A DNA stretch of 64,000 nt, taken from contig NZ_CP008941.1 of assembly GCF_000742835.1 (NCBI RefSeq), forward strand, positions 2,099,690-2,163,689. The letters run 5' to 3'. A model generated the notes under the pieces. That model saw nothing but the letters and a program-made list of their open reading frames with translations, did no database searches and was not told where the DNA came from. A program made the position numbers and the translations under genes. This document shows positions 17,005 through 26,067 of this stretch, piece by piece (position 1 is the stretch's first letter; every line of letters starts with the position of its first letter). This stretch comes from Candidatus Paracaedibacter acanthamoebae. GTDB lineage: Bacteria; Pseudomonadota; Alphaproteobacteria; Paracaedibacterales; Paracaedibacteraceae.

Positions 17005-17888
17005 GATTTGATTCCTTTGATAACGTTAGAAAGAATGATAGCTGTCGCCAAGATTGCCGCTCTAATTAAATTTAAATCGGTTGGCTCTAAACCAATTCCA
17101 TCGATATTTAAAGCAAATGTAAGAATAAATCTGTCCGCCAGAGCTCCCAGGACGCAGGCAAAAATTTGAAATATTAATCGCCGAGAAGGGAAAAATGCTT
17201 CCCCCAAAATGACACCCGACAAACCAGAAACAATCGTGCCAATCCCAATATTGATGTCTCCAAAAGCACTTTCTTGGGCAAATAAGGAGCCTCCCAAAGC
17301 AACCAATCCGTTTGATACAGCTAACCCAACTTGAATCATACGTCGGTCGGCAATGCCATTGGCACGTGCCATTTGCGCATTATTACCTGTGGCACGAAGG
17401 GCTAATCCATACTGGCTTGACAAAAAGTAGTAGCACAAAAAGACAATCCCACCGACCAAAATGAATAAGGCTGCCCCTAACGCAAATGAATCGACAAAAG
17501 GTCGAAGCAAAGTCTTCAGCTGGCTAATAAGGGTTTGTTTATCCACAATACTTAAATTTGGTCGTCCTTGCATCACCCGAATATTGATGGAATAAAGGGC
17601 TGTCATGGTGATGATGCCTGCAATGAGATCTGTAATCTTAAAGCGAGTGAAGAGAGTCGCTGTGATCAAACCTGCTACAGACCCCGCAGCAAAAGCGACC
17701 AATGTGGCGACCAGCGGATTAATCCCGACGGAAATTAAAGAGGCTGTAACAGCGGCACCAAGTGGAAAGCTGCCATCCACAGTTAAATCTGGAAATTTCA
17801 AAACACGAAAAGATAAAAAGACACCTAAGGCAACTAAGCTATAGATCAACCCAAGTTCGACGGCCCCTGTAAATTGTAAAATATTCAT
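17001..17888 (-). CDS. ABC transporter permease (COG4120-type)
   Basis: A 295-residue permease with about eight hydrophobic segments (for example GLIYSLVALGVFLSFRVL, AALFILVGGIVFLCYYFL, AAILATAIILSNVIKGI). It has conserved features of the branched-chain-type permease fold: FPDLTVDGSFPLGAAVTA near the N-terminus and LALRATGNNAQMARANGI in the cytoplasmic loop that contacts the ATPase. It overlaps both neighbours by four bases, giving a tight operon. Confidence 0.87.
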   Translation of the reverse strand: MNILQFTGAVELGLIYSLVALGVFLSFRVLKFPDLTVDGSFPLGAAVTASLISVGINPLVATLVAFAAGSVAGLITATLFTRFKITDLIAGIITMTALYSINIRVMQGRPNLSIVDKQTLISQLKTLLRPFVDSFALGAALFILVGGIVFLCYYFLSSQYGLALRATGNNAQMARANGIADRRMIQVGLAVSNGLVALGGSLFAQESAFGDINIGIGTIVSGLSGVILGEAFFPSRRLIFQIFACVLGALADRFILTFALNIDGIGLEPTDLNLIRAAILATAIILSNVIKGIKS

Positions 17889-18802
17889 GATTGATCCTTA
17901 TTGCTGAGGACTGACTCGATGGTCAAGCCTAAAAAATTAACTTTTTCTTTATTGATATATAAGTCGACGGAATCCGGATATTCAATGGAAAGGGTTTGTA
18001 AATCGGCCTCTTCATTGATTATTTTTTGGACCATTTTGGCTGTTTGCACCCCTATTTGGTATTGATCAGGCCCTAAAACAGCCAAAGCGCCAGTTTTAAT
18101 TAAGTCCGCATCGCTGGCAAAGACAGGCAGGCGGGTTGCATCGGCAACCCCGACAATGGATGGAAAAGCAGCTAACGCTGTATTGTCATTATTGATGAAG
18201 ATGGCATCCACCTTACCGGCTAGTTTCTTAGCGGCCACTAGGACATCGGCGGTTTTTAAGGCAACAGCACACTCTAAGGTAAGTCCTTTATGCTGACAAG
18301 CTTGGCGGGTTAACACCAATAATTTTTCTGAATTTGCCTCACCGGGATTATAAATAATACCGAGTTTTTTTAAAGAAGGAAGAAGGTGTTGAATAGATTT
18401 TATTTGTTGATCGACATCGACAAAATTGGAAATTCCTGTTGCCTTCCCCTTAAGGCCTGCAGATTCTGGATCTGTTACCGAAGCAAAAATCACCGGAATA
18501 TTTGTTTCTTGGCAAGCCTTAACAGCGGCTTGAGCAGGGGTCGTTCCGAGTGCCACAATCACATCAACCTTTTGACCGACAAAAGCTTGGGCCACCTGAA
18601 TGGCGGTTGTCATATTTCCCTGGGCAGAGCGCCATGTTACTTTAAGATCGGGCTGTGTTTTTTGAAAGGTGTCAATTAATCCCAGCCGCGTTGCATCAAG
18701 CGCCGGGTGCTCAATGACTTGAATAATGCCAATTGTTTTGGCCAGTAAGGGACAACTATAAAAGGTTAAAAGGACAATGGTTTTAATAAAATTTGAAAAC
18801 AT
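17885..18802 (-). CDS. ABC transporter substrate-binding protein (PF04392 type), copy 2
   Basis: A 305-residue periplasmic binding protein with a signal peptide (MFSNFIKTIVLLTFYSCPLLA). It has the PF04392 landmarks IGIIQVIEHPALDATRLGL, VIVALGTTPAQAAVKACQ, PVIFASVTDPESAGL and KKLGIIYNPGEANSEKL. It is a paralogue of the gene upstream (18878-19819). The 76-base gap to that gene contrasts with the overlaps downstream. It delivers an unknown small molecule to the permease. Confidence 0.88.
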   Translation of the reverse strand: MFSNFIKTIVLLTFYSCPLLAKTIGIIQVIEHPALDATRLGLIDTFQKTQPDLKVTWRSAQGNMTTAIQVAQAFVGQKVDVIVALGTTPAQAAVKACQETNIPVIFASVTDPESAGLKGKATGISNFVDVDQQIKSIQHLLPSLKKLGIIYNPGEANSEKLLVLTRQACQHKGLTLECAVALKTADVLVAAKKLAGKVDAIFINNDNTALAAFPSIVGVADATRLPVFASDADLIKTGALAVLGPDQYQIGVQTAKMVQKIINEEADLQTLSIEYPDSVDLYINKEKVNFLGLTIESVLSNKDQS

Positions 18803-18877
18803 AATAGATCTCTTTGGAATTTGAATTTTCGTCTAACAGGGCTCTGACATGAGGAACAATGATGATGACAATGCATA

Positions 18878-19819
18878 TTAATCTCCTATAATTGTCGCAT
18901 TTTTCTTTAAAGAATGAGGAATTTCAATCTTCAGCTTATGAGCCACCTTCTGATTAAGGGTGACATGGACCGCCGTCGCCTGGACCACGGGTATAAAGGA
19001 GGGATTCTCCCCTTTAAGGACGCGGGCTGCCAATTTGCCTGTTTCTAGTCCAATTTCGTATTGGCCCATGGCAGCACTGGCTAAACAACCTCGGCTAATA
19101 GATTCGGGATCTGCTGCATAAACCGGTAAATCATCAAGGGTTTTTAAAACCATATCGAGGCCCGAAATAATTGTATTATCATTCGGGATGTATACGGCAT
19201 CAACTTTGCCCTTTATTTTTTTACTAACAGTTCCCAGATCCACAATCGATAAACAGGGGAAAAGCTTAATTTCTAATCCTTTAGCGATGGCTTGCGACTT
19301 AAATAAATCCGTAAGGGCAACAGAGTTAGATTCCCCAGGATTGTATAAAATTCCGATTTTCTTGACTGAAGGTTGCAAGGTTTGAATCAGCTCTATTTGA
19401 TCAGAAATGGGGGATAAATCACTAACACCGGTTATGGTGTTACCCGTTTTAGTCTGAGCATCGACGAGTTTAGCGGCAACAGGGTCGGACACCGCCGCAA
19501 AAACAACCGGGATCTTTTCAGAAGAGGCCACTTGATAAACAGTTTGGGCCGACGGTGTGGTAATTGGAATAATAACAGCGGGCTTTAATCCACCATATTT
19601 TTTAGCAATTTGAACGGCTGTAGAAATACTTCCTTGGGCATTATCTGACTGATAGTCAGCCTCAATGCCCGACTCTTTCAAACCGTCCTTAATGCCTTTT
19701 TCAACAGCATCCAATGAAGGGTGAGGCGCAATTTTGGTAATAGCGACAAGCGGTTTTGCTTGAATTGAACAGAATGAGCTTAGAACGAGGGTATGAAGAA
19801 CAACAATAATTTTAAACAT
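18878..19819 (-). CDS. ABC transporter substrate-binding protein (PF04392 type), copy 1
   Basis: A 313-residue paralogue of the next gene, with a signal peptide (MFKIIVVLHTLVLSSFCSIQA) and the same landmarks: ITKIAPHPSLDAVEKGI, VIIPITTPSAQTVYQVA, PVVFAAVSDPVAAKL and KKIGILYNPGESNSVAL. It is first in the operon, behind a near-consensus promoter. Two diverged binding proteins sharing one permease could widen substrate range. I cannot tell their ligands from the sequence. Confidence 0.88.
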   Translation of the reverse strand: MFKIIVVLHTLVLSSFCSIQAKPLVAITKIAPHPSLDAVEKGIKDGLKESGIEADYQSDNAQGSISTAVQIAKKYGGLKPAVIIPITTPSAQTVYQVASSEKIPVVFAAVSDPVAAKLVDAQTKTGNTITGVSDLSPISDQIELIQTLQPSVKKIGILYNPGESNSVALTDLFKSQAIAKGLEIKLFPCLSIVDLGTVSKKIKGKVDAVYIPNDNTIISGLDMVLKTLDDLPVYAADPESISRGCLASAAMGQYEIGLETGKLAARVLKGENPSFIPVVQATAVHVTLNQKVAHKLKIEIPHSLKKNATIIGD

Positions 19820-19894
19820 TTAGGCACCTACAATCAAAACATGGACATAGAAAAACGATATCATCAACAGCTGTGATGATGCCGCCATCGCCAT
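19820..19894 (-). CDS. Possible 24-codon leader ORF before the ABC operon
   Basis: ATG GCG ATG GCG at 19894 opens a 24-codon frame whose TAA (19820-19822) lies directly against the start of the binding-protein gene. No ribosome site is visible and it has no run of tryptophan or tyrosine codons, so attenuation is not supported. It contains the palindrome at 19860-19880. Confidence 0.2.
   Translation of the reverse strand: MAMAASSQLLMISFFYVHVLIVGA
19860..19880. repeat. Palindrome in the ABC operon leader
   Basis: ATCATC, then a perfect ACAGCTGT core, then GATGAT forms an inverted repeat with one unpaired A. It lies 41 bases before the first gene in the transcribed leader. It could be an operator or an RNA hairpin. 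Confidence 0.4.
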
Positions 19895-19965
19895 GAGTGA
19901 GAGTAGTTAAGTCCTAACATTACATTACTTTCTCGGTTGTGTGGATAAAGCCCACTTATTGTTAG

Positions 19966-19994
19966 GATATAGTCATATACCCCAGATTTGTCAA
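19966..19994 (-). promoter_or_regulatory. Sigma-70-type promoter of the ABC importer operon
   Basis: On the minus strand TTGACA (19989-19994) and TATATC (19966-19971) are separated by exactly 17 bases. A 7-bp inverted repeat, CCTAACA at 19913-19919 and TGTTAGG at 19960-19966, has one arm at the edge of the -10 box and one about 40 bases downstream. This placement suits a repressor that binds DNA at two sites. Confidence 0.65.
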
Positions 19995-20000
19995 ATTTTT

Positions 20001-21020
20001 TTATCGATCCGTGTTATTCATAACTAAAATTGATTGGGGAACGCCCTTTTGTAAGGATGGCAAGTCCTTAACAAAGCGATCAATATCATGAATTAAGCGG
20101 GCCACCAATTTTTCATTATCTTTTAATAAATTGTGGTGCCCTTCTTGATAAAGAATTTGGCGGCATTTAGGGATAATAGCACAAAGTTCACGTTGGGCAT
20201 CCGGATCCACAAGGTGGTCATTTGGAACAGTGACCATTAAAACCGGGATCAAAATTCTAGAACTGAAATCATAATCTTTAATCAAGTCGCACGAATCAAA
20301 GGCAGCCGCTAACCATGAAAAACTGGGTCCCCCTGTGGCTAAATCTTGATGGGAATTTAGAAAGACACAATCAGATAAATACTTTTCCCGATCCCCATAT
20401 TTTTCAGGATCAAAATGAGATATACACGTATCCAAATTAAATTGATCATAGCCAAAAACATAACTTTCTGACCCGCCGAGAGTACTGGCTAGGTTGGCGA
20501 TAGATCGAGCGACAAAATAAGGATAGTTTTGGGTGTTTACATCCACCATCGGGGATAATGCGATCAATCCATCCACAGAATTAGGGTGATTATAGATATA
20601 ACGCAAAGCAATATTACCGCCCATAGAATTACCAACTATAATAATAGGGCGAGCAAATTCCCTTTGCTGAGCAAAATAAGTTTCTAAATCCTTTACGTAA
20701 TCATCAAAACTTTTAATGTGGAGAAGAGTACTTTTTTTGGTAATCCGTTCTGATCCCCCTTGACCGCGCCAATCGAGAGTAAAAACATCAAATCCCAGTG
20801 CATTCATTCGTGACGCAAAATCAGTGTATCCCTCAATAAATCCGCCCATCCCTTGAAGAAAAAATAAGGTGCCTCGCTTTTTGCCAGTGGCTTCCCATTG
20901 GGCTGTCCGAATCTTAAGCTGATCATAACTTTTGAAAAGTCCATAAATTGGCTCAGCATTGAGAGAGGGGCAAAATATTACCAATAAAATTAATAATTTT
21001 TTGAGCAAAACCTTAACCAT
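20001..21020 (-). CDS. Secreted alpha/beta hydrolase, lysophospholipase-like
   Basis: A 339-residue protein with an N-terminal signal or anchor (MVKVLLKKLLILLVIFCPSLNA). The catalytic domain has FFLQGMGGFIEGYTDFASRM, FDVFTLDWRGQGGSER and the nucleophile elbow VGNSMGGNIALR, an acid near VTVPNDHLVDP and His in YQEGHHNLLKDNE. This is the PldB-like layout of monoacylglycerol and lysophospholipases. Export suggests a job in the envelope or on host lipid. It stands alone behind the ABC promoter. Confidence 0.78.
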   Translation of the reverse strand: MVKVLLKKLLILLVIFCPSLNAEPIYGLFKSYDQLKIRTAQWEATGKKRGTLFFLQGMGGFIEGYTDFASRMNALGFDVFTLDWRGQGGSERITKKSTLLHIKSFDDYVKDLETYFAQQREFARPIIIVGNSMGGNIALRYIYNHPNSVDGLIALSPMVDVNTQNYPYFVARSIANLASTLGGSESYVFGYDQFNLDTCISHFDPEKYGDREKYLSDCVFLNSHQDLATGGPSFSWLAAAFDSCDLIKDYDFSSRILIPVLMVTVPNDHLVDPDAQRELCAIIPKCRQILYQEGHHNLLKDNEKLVARLIHDIDRFVKDLPSLQKGVPQSILVMNNTDR

Positions 21021-21106
21021 TTTTTATTGGGTCTGAGTTTAATGTAGGAATATATTTAGAATAGATTTAGTTTTAGTAAAAAATCAACTACTCTAGGAAT
21101 AATCTG

Positions 21107-21643
21107 ATGAATCTGAATCTTAAGAATGAGACCAACAGTTGGGGAATCGTAGCACGCCTGTTCCATTGGAGCATTGCCTTCCTCATTCTTGGTCTTTTAT
21201 ATGTCGGCTTAATCATGGTCGATATGGTTAATTCACCCGAAAAATTTGAATTGTATGGATACCATAAATCCTTGGGGGTCATTATTTTGGCTTTAATTAT
21301 TTTGCGATTAATTTGGCGTTGGATAAACACGACACCCACCGTTCCGACGCCGGGTCTTGCGTCTCGATTGAGTGCACCCGTTCTCTATATCCTCATGCTG
21401 ATGATGCCTGTATCAGGTATTATCATGTCTCAAGGTGGCGGCCACCCCATTTCACTTTTTGGCTGGTTCACTTTACCCACTCTTATTGAGAAGAATCCAT
21501 CCCTTGGAAAATTAGCATGGCAAATTCACGGCTACACTGGAAAGATTTTGATTGGGATGATTTGTCTTCATTTTATAGCCGCGCTCTATCATCAATGGAT
21601 TTTAAAAAATAACCTGTTGCGTCGCATGATCAAAGGACATTAA
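21107..21643 (+). CDS. Cytochrome b561 family protein
   Basis: A 178-residue four-helix membrane protein. Candidate haem ligands are the histidines in ARLFHWSIAFLI, YGYHKSLGVIIL, WQIHGYTGKIL and CLHFIAALYHQWI, in the positions expected of bacterial b561 (CybB) proteins. It probably moves electrons between quinol and a periplasmic acceptor or superoxide. It is followed two bases later by a hybrid histidine kinase, so the two are likely one transcript. This raises the possibility that the kinase responds to redox state. Confidence 0.88.
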   Translation: MNLNLKNETNSWGIVARLFHWSIAFLILGLLYVGLIMVDMVNSPEKFELYGYHKSLGVIILALIILRLIWRWINTTPTVPTPGLASRLSAPVLYILMLMMPVSGIIMSQGGGHPISLFGWFTLPTLIEKNPSLGKLAWQIHGYTGKILIGMICLHFIAALYHQWILKNNLLRRMIKGH

Positions 21644-21645
21644 GC

Positions 21646-23565
21646 ATGGTATTTTGGCAATCAAAAACAGAAGATACGCCTGATAATATCAAGCAAAACT
21701 GGATCTTGGAAGGGTTCAAAGAATGCTTAGATGGGTTTTGCATTATTCAAAATGACAAGTTCTATATTTCTGATCGTCTTATTGAGATGCTAGGATATAA
21801 TCATGATGATGAAAATCTGTTATCGGAAGAATGGTGGGATAATATTATTCATCCAGATGACCGCTCCAGAACGCTAGCCTATGTGGATGACAGACGCCAA
21901 GGAAAAAACCAAAAAAAGCAAATAGAATATCGATTACGACACCGCGCCGGTCATTATGTTAGCTTGCTTGTTACCACTCATACTCATCCAGGCTCTAATG
22001 GTCTTAATTCCTATATGGCGACTGTCGTTAATATTAACTCCTATCGGGTTTTACAAGACCAATTAGAACGAACCATCGAAGAAGCCGAAAAAACATCTCA
22101 AACAAAATCAAAGTTTATCGCGTCTCTTAATCATGAGTTAAGAACACCGCTCAGTGGTATTATGGGAATGGCGAACGTGTTATCGGCCACAGATCTCGAT
22201 GAAAATCAACGATCTTATGTCCACACAATATTGTCATCAACTCAGATGCTATTGACCTTAGTCAATGATATTTTGGATGTTTCTAAAATTGCATCCGGTA
22301 AATTAGAATTAGAACGGGTAGATTTTGATCTTTACAGCGTCATGGCCAATATAAAAAATATTTTAACGCCGTTGGCCGCTGCGAAAGATATCAGCCTTTT
22401 CTATACTCTCGACGAAAGTGTGCCTCAGTATTTAGTGGGCGATCAGGTACGTTTGCAACAAATATTGATCAATCTCATTAACAACGCCATTAAATTTACC
22501 AATATCGGTGAAATTAATATAACTGTCAAACGCCATCAACTTGATCCAGAAAAAGTTTCTTTATTATTTAGGATTACAGACACAGGAATCGGAATTTCTC
22601 CTGACATTATCCCGAGCTTATTCCAGGATTTTACTCAGGCCAGCCCCTCAACAGTAAGAACCCATGGCGGGACGGGCTTAGGACTTTCTATTTGTAAAAA
22701 ACTTGTCACCTTAATGGGCGGCGATATCGGTGTTCAAAGCACGATTGGAAAAGGCAGTACTTTCTGGTTCACCATACCATTTCCAATTGCTGATACGCCC
22801 CAACCATCTGAGACGCCCTCCTCTCTTGAGGCGATTCCCGAGCTTAAAATTCTGGTGGCCGAAGACAATACCATTAATCAACAGGTGATTGAGGGGATCC
22901 TCAAAAATCTTGGTCAAAAGGTTAGCATTGCTAAGAATGGAAAAGAAGCCTTAACGATGGTGAAAACTGAGACTTTTGATTTGATATTTATGGACATTAA
23001 TATGCCAGAAGTGGATGGTTTTACCGCAACAAAATCACTCCGCAGTACACCTGTTGGACAAAATATCCCTATTATTGCTTTTACAGCTGATACCATCACA
23101 ACGTCCCTTGAGGAGTTCAGAGAAGCTGGTTTCAATGACGTTGCTACCAAACCTGTGAATAAGCAAGCCATCATTCAATTGATTCGCCAATATGCGCCCT
23201 CTGCAACAGACGCTCAAAATTTCAAAAAAGAAATGAATATTATTGATCATGGTTTCATTTACAGTCTCCTCAATGAAATCGGGCGGGAGACCATGATTAG
23301 GCTTCTCAATACATATAAAACGGATGCAGATGATTTAATTACCAAACTGGAAGCAGAAGAAGACGTCGAAGAATCTCATAAAAGTGCCCATACATTAACA
23401 GGAATGTCTGAAAACCTTGGCATCAGAGAAGTTGCTAACACAGCGCGCGCGATTACAATGATCACAAAAACAGGCAACACCCGCCCCCAGGATCTTATCG
23501 TGGAGTTGCGACAAAAATTCACAGTTTCAATTTCAAATATTAACTCTATTCTAGAAAAAATATAG
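21646..23565 (+). CDS. Hybrid sensor histidine kinase (PAS-HisKA-HATPase-REC-Hpt)
   Basis: A 639-residue soluble kinase. A PAS domain covers about residues 25-135 (CIIQNDKFYISDRLIEMLGY). A HisKA domain has the phosphorylated His163 in KFIASLNHELRTPLSG. The ATPase domain has the N box NLINNAIKFTN, DTGIGISPD and GGTGLGLSICKKL. A receiver domain follows with the phospho-acceptor Asp in IFMDINMPEVDG, and a C-terminal Hpt domain has its His in KSAHTLTGMSENLG. It is thus a complete internal phosphorelay. No response regulator is adjacent and there is no membrane segment, so it senses a cytoplasmic or redox signal. Confidence 0.92.
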   Translation: MVFWQSKTEDTPDNIKQNWILEGFKECLDGFCIIQNDKFYISDRLIEMLGYNHDDENLLSEEWWDNIIHPDDRSRTLAYVDDRRQGKNQKKQIEYRLRHRAGHYVSLLVTTHTHPGSNGLNSYMATVVNINSYRVLQDQLERTIEEAEKTSQTKSKFIASLNHELRTPLSGIMGMANVLSATDLDENQRSYVHTILSSTQMLLTLVNDILDVSKIASGKLELERVDFDLYSVMANIKNILTPLAAAKDISLFYTLDESVPQYLVGDQVRLQQILINLINNAIKFTNIGEINITVKRHQLDPEKVSLLFRITDTGIGISPDIIPSLFQDFTQASPSTVRTHGGTGLGLSICKKLVTLMGGDIGVQSTIGKGSTFWFTIPFPIADTPQPSETPSSLEAIPELKILVAEDNTINQQVIEGILKNLGQKVSIAKNGKEALTMVKTETFDLIFMDINMPEVDGFTATKSLRSTPVGQNIPIIAFTADTITTSLEEFREAGFNDVATKPVNKQAIIQLIRQYAPSATDAQNFKKEMNIIDHGFIYSLLNEIGRETMIRLLNTYKTDADDLITKLEAEEDVEESHKSAHTLTGMSENLGIREVANTARAITMITKTGNTRPQDLIVELRQKFTVSISNINSILEKI

Positions 23566-23670
23566 ATTTCTCGCAAACAGTTGTCGAACAAATAAATCTA
23601 TGATAGTATTATGAAAATGTGAAAATAAAGTGTTGCTATACAGCGCAATTATAAGAAGAAAGGTCAGTTA

Positions 23671-24009
23671 ATGACTTACGTTGTTACAGATTCTTGCGTG
23701 CGATGCAAATTCATGGATTGTGTTGAAGTTTGTCCCGTCGATTGTTTTTACGAGGGTGAAAACATGCTGGTCATTAATCCTGATGAATGTATCGATTGCG
23801 GGGTGTGTGAGCCAGAATGTCCGGCAGAAGCAATTCAACCAGACACCATGGATAGTATGGAAAAATGGGTCGAAATCAATCGCCAATACGCAGGGGTTTG
23901 GCCAAATATCAATCGCAAAGGAACTGAACCTTCTGATGCTCGCGATTGGCTCGAAGTAAAAAATAAATTTGAGCTTCATTTCTCAAAAAATCCTGGAACA
24001 GGAAATTAA
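23671..24009 (+). CDS. fdxA: 7Fe ferredoxin FdxA
   Basis: A 112-residue ferredoxin of the Azotobacter type. The first cluster region is [14 protein letters not shown] and the second [12 protein letters not shown], giving ligands for one [3Fe-4S] and one [4Fe-4S] cluster. The long C-terminal tail (from [12 protein letters not shown]) is usual for this type. AGAAAGG lies before the ATG. The pairing with carD downstream is common in alphaproteobacteria. Confidence 0.95.
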   Translation: MTYVVTDSCVRCKFMDCVEVCPVDCFYEGENMLVINPDECIDCGVCEPECPAEAIQPDTMDSMEKWVEINRQYAGVWPNINRKGTEPSDARDWLEVKNKFELHFSKNPGTGN

Positions 24010-24058
24010 ATAAAAGCCCTCTTTTATTTTGCAGCACCGTAAAGAAAGGAAATATGCC

Positions 24059-24553
24059 ATGGAAAAGAAAAACTTTGACGTTAGACAGCATGTTATTTAT
24101 CCAAGCCACGGATTAGGCCAAGTAGTCGCCTATGAAAATCAAGAAGTCGCCGGTTTTAAGGTTGAATTAATTGTTATTTCCTTTGAAAAAGATAAAATGC
24201 TGATGCGCATTCCGCTTGCCAAAGCCAAAGCATCTGGTTTACGTGCCCTCTCAAGTCATGCTGAAATGGACAAAGCCCTTGACACTCTTCGGTGTAAAAT
24301 CCGCCAAAAAAAAGTTTTATGGAGCCGCCGCGCCCAAGAATACGAAAACAAGATCAATTCCGGAAACCCTATTTTCCTGGCTGAAGTCATTCGTGACCTT
24401 TATAAGTCAGATACAAAAAATGACCAATCCTATAGCGAACGTCAAATTTACCAAGCTGCCATCGATCGCTTTGCCCGCGAACTCGCTGCTATCGAAAGCA
24501 TTGATCAAAACACAGCTCTTGAAAAAGTAGAAGAATTACTTAAAGCTGCTTAA
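24059..24553 (+). CDS. carD: CarD family transcription regulator
   Basis: A 164-residue CarD/CdnL-type protein. The N-terminal Tudor-like RNA-polymerase interaction domain shows HVIYPSHGLGQVVAYENQEV and VISFEKDKMLMRIPLAKA. The C-terminal part is helical (WSRRAQEYENKINSGNPIFL, VIRDLYKSD). Members stabilise the open promoter complex. The start at 24059 is chosen because AAAGGAAA precedes it and the family starts here. A hairpin follows the stop. Confidence 0.92.
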   Translation: MEKKNFDVRQHVIYPSHGLGQVVAYENQEVAGFKVELIVISFEKDKMLMRIPLAKAKASGLRALSSHAEMDKALDTLRCKIRQKKVLWSRRAQEYENKINSGNPIFLAEVIRDLYKSDTKNDQSYSERQIYQAAIDRFARELAAIESIDQNTALEKVEELLKAA

Positions 24554-24556
24554 TTG

Positions 24557-24576
24557 GCTCTTATTTTGATAAGAGC
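24557..24576 (+). terminator. Hairpin after carD (weak terminator)
   Basis: GCTCTTA (24557-24563) pairs with TAAGAGC (24570-24576) around TTTTGA. No T run follows, so it may act by Rho or only protect the 3' end. Confidence 0.4.
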
Positions 24577-24960
24577 GAAGCTTGTCATACGAACACTCTT
24601 TTTATAACGACCATATCCCACCTCTAGAAGATCTAGAATAAGCTTAATTACAATTTTTTCTAGAGTTCAGGAGAGGGTACCAGACGAACGTTGGCCCTAT
24701 CACCCTTTATTTAGATAAGGGGCGCCGAAGGGATTGACAATAATTCCAGCTTTAGATCCCTTCGAATGCTAAAAGTCTAGATTCAAAACTCTGATTGCAT
24801 CTTTGTATCGCACATTATTTAAAAATACGACTGTGGTATTTATAGTATTTCTCCTACCATTCCTTGTACGGATTCCCCTAAGGTTGACGACATTATAGAA
24901 AAATAAAAGACTGGATAAAGGTCTTTTACCCAGCGTTCGACAGAAATTTAGCTAGCTATC
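24577..24960. other. 384-base non-coding stretch with one strong hairpin
   Basis: No convincing gene is present. CGAAGGGAT at 24726-24734 pairs exactly with ATCCCTTCG at 24756-24764 around 21 bases. The rest is AT-rich. It lies between carD and a decayed gene and may itself be eroded coding DNA. Confidence 0.4.
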
Positions 24961-25930
24961 TTATTGGTTAATTAATTTCTTAATCGCCATCGGAATTTGT
25001 GAAATATAATCCTCTGCTGATAAATTATTAATTTGAATATTAGACGCAGCAAAATTTTGAATGGAAATTTCAATATTTTCTTTGCTGGCAAGTAACGGAT
25101 GGGTAATCAAAAGACGTGCTTGAGGGTTCTTTATAAATTTAGGAATAAATTCTTCAACAGAACTATCTTCATCATGGGATAATAATGAAAGGTCACTATG
25201 ATCAAACGGCCATTTATGGCACTTCTCTCATACAATTTTACTATCTCGCCACTGACCGGCTCTCGTGGCCATAGGGTCGAGCCAGGAAGGCTATATTTTC
25301 AAAAATATTTTTATCAATTTTAATTGTATGAAGACGGTGAAAAGAGGCACGATTGGTAAGTTTGACTAAATTTTCGTAATAATTTACAAGATCCTTAGAA
25401 ATCTTCAGAATGGTCTCAGCCGTGTGATTTGGCTGCAAATAATAGCAACAAATGTTATGAAGGATGGTACTTAATTTTTCGCTGCCTGGCATACTATCTG
25501 AAAGTTTTGACCCTAGAATTCCTGTCGACCGCTGAAGAAAACTTGATGCTGAATCCATTTCAGTTGTATCCATCTAATTAAAACTGACACAAATCACTCG
25601 TTGTCGTTTCCAAGCATTTATGTCATTGACTCCTTTACCATTTTTGAATTCTGGCATTTCCAAGAAAGATGCTGCTGTCACCGATTCATCAAGAACATAC
25701 TCATCGGAACGAAGATAATGTAATTTTTCTTTATGGGGATCAAGGACCTCGATGACAGAGGATAAGAATATTCCATCAATGCCTTGCGCATGGTATACTG
25801 TGACAAATTTCTGCGCCGATACATCTTGGGCCGTAAATAAACCTGCATCTGCCTCCTTTTCCATTGCCAGGGCGGTAGATTGGGAAGAGATCAAGAGGCT
25901 CATTAAAAAAGCTAAAGAATATCTCATCAA
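24961..25930 (-). pseudogene. Decayed gene for a secreted protein
   Basis: Three minus-strand pieces follow each other. The first (25930-25574) has a signal peptide (MMRYSLAFLMSLLISSQS, cut near ALA) and 118 codons. It ends in TAA, and the same frame goes on directly with 110 more codons (25573-25241). After a further stop, a shifted frame stays open for 89 codons (25227-24961) without a start codon, with a natural-looking composition (EEFIPKFIKNPQARLLITH, then LSAEDYISQIPMAIKKLINQ). The simplest reading is one gene of about 320 codons with an in-frame stop and a frameshift. I recognise no family. Two separate short genes plus a remnant is the alternative. Confidence 0.5.
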
Positions 25931-26067
25931 TTACTCCCTAAATTAAATAGTTCCAAAGTTGTAACCTCTTTTTACATATAGGAGGCAATTTTTAAAATTT
26001 CAAGATTTATGGTAGTCCTCTGAGAAGTATGCTTACAATTGCTTAAGGATGCTGGTATATAATACTC

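Noticed and set aside
19820-19894. Attenuation leader peptide for the ABC importer
   Set aside because: There is no run of regulatory codons and no ribosome site, and no terminator/antiterminator pair is seen; kept only as a low-confidence ORF.
24664-24800. Partial likeness to a glycine riboswitch (GGAGAG, later CGCCGAAGG, later ACTCTGA)
   Set aside because: The distance between the blocks is too long, the GCAA and CTCTCAGGCAAAAGGAC segments are missing, and no glycine gene lies downstream.
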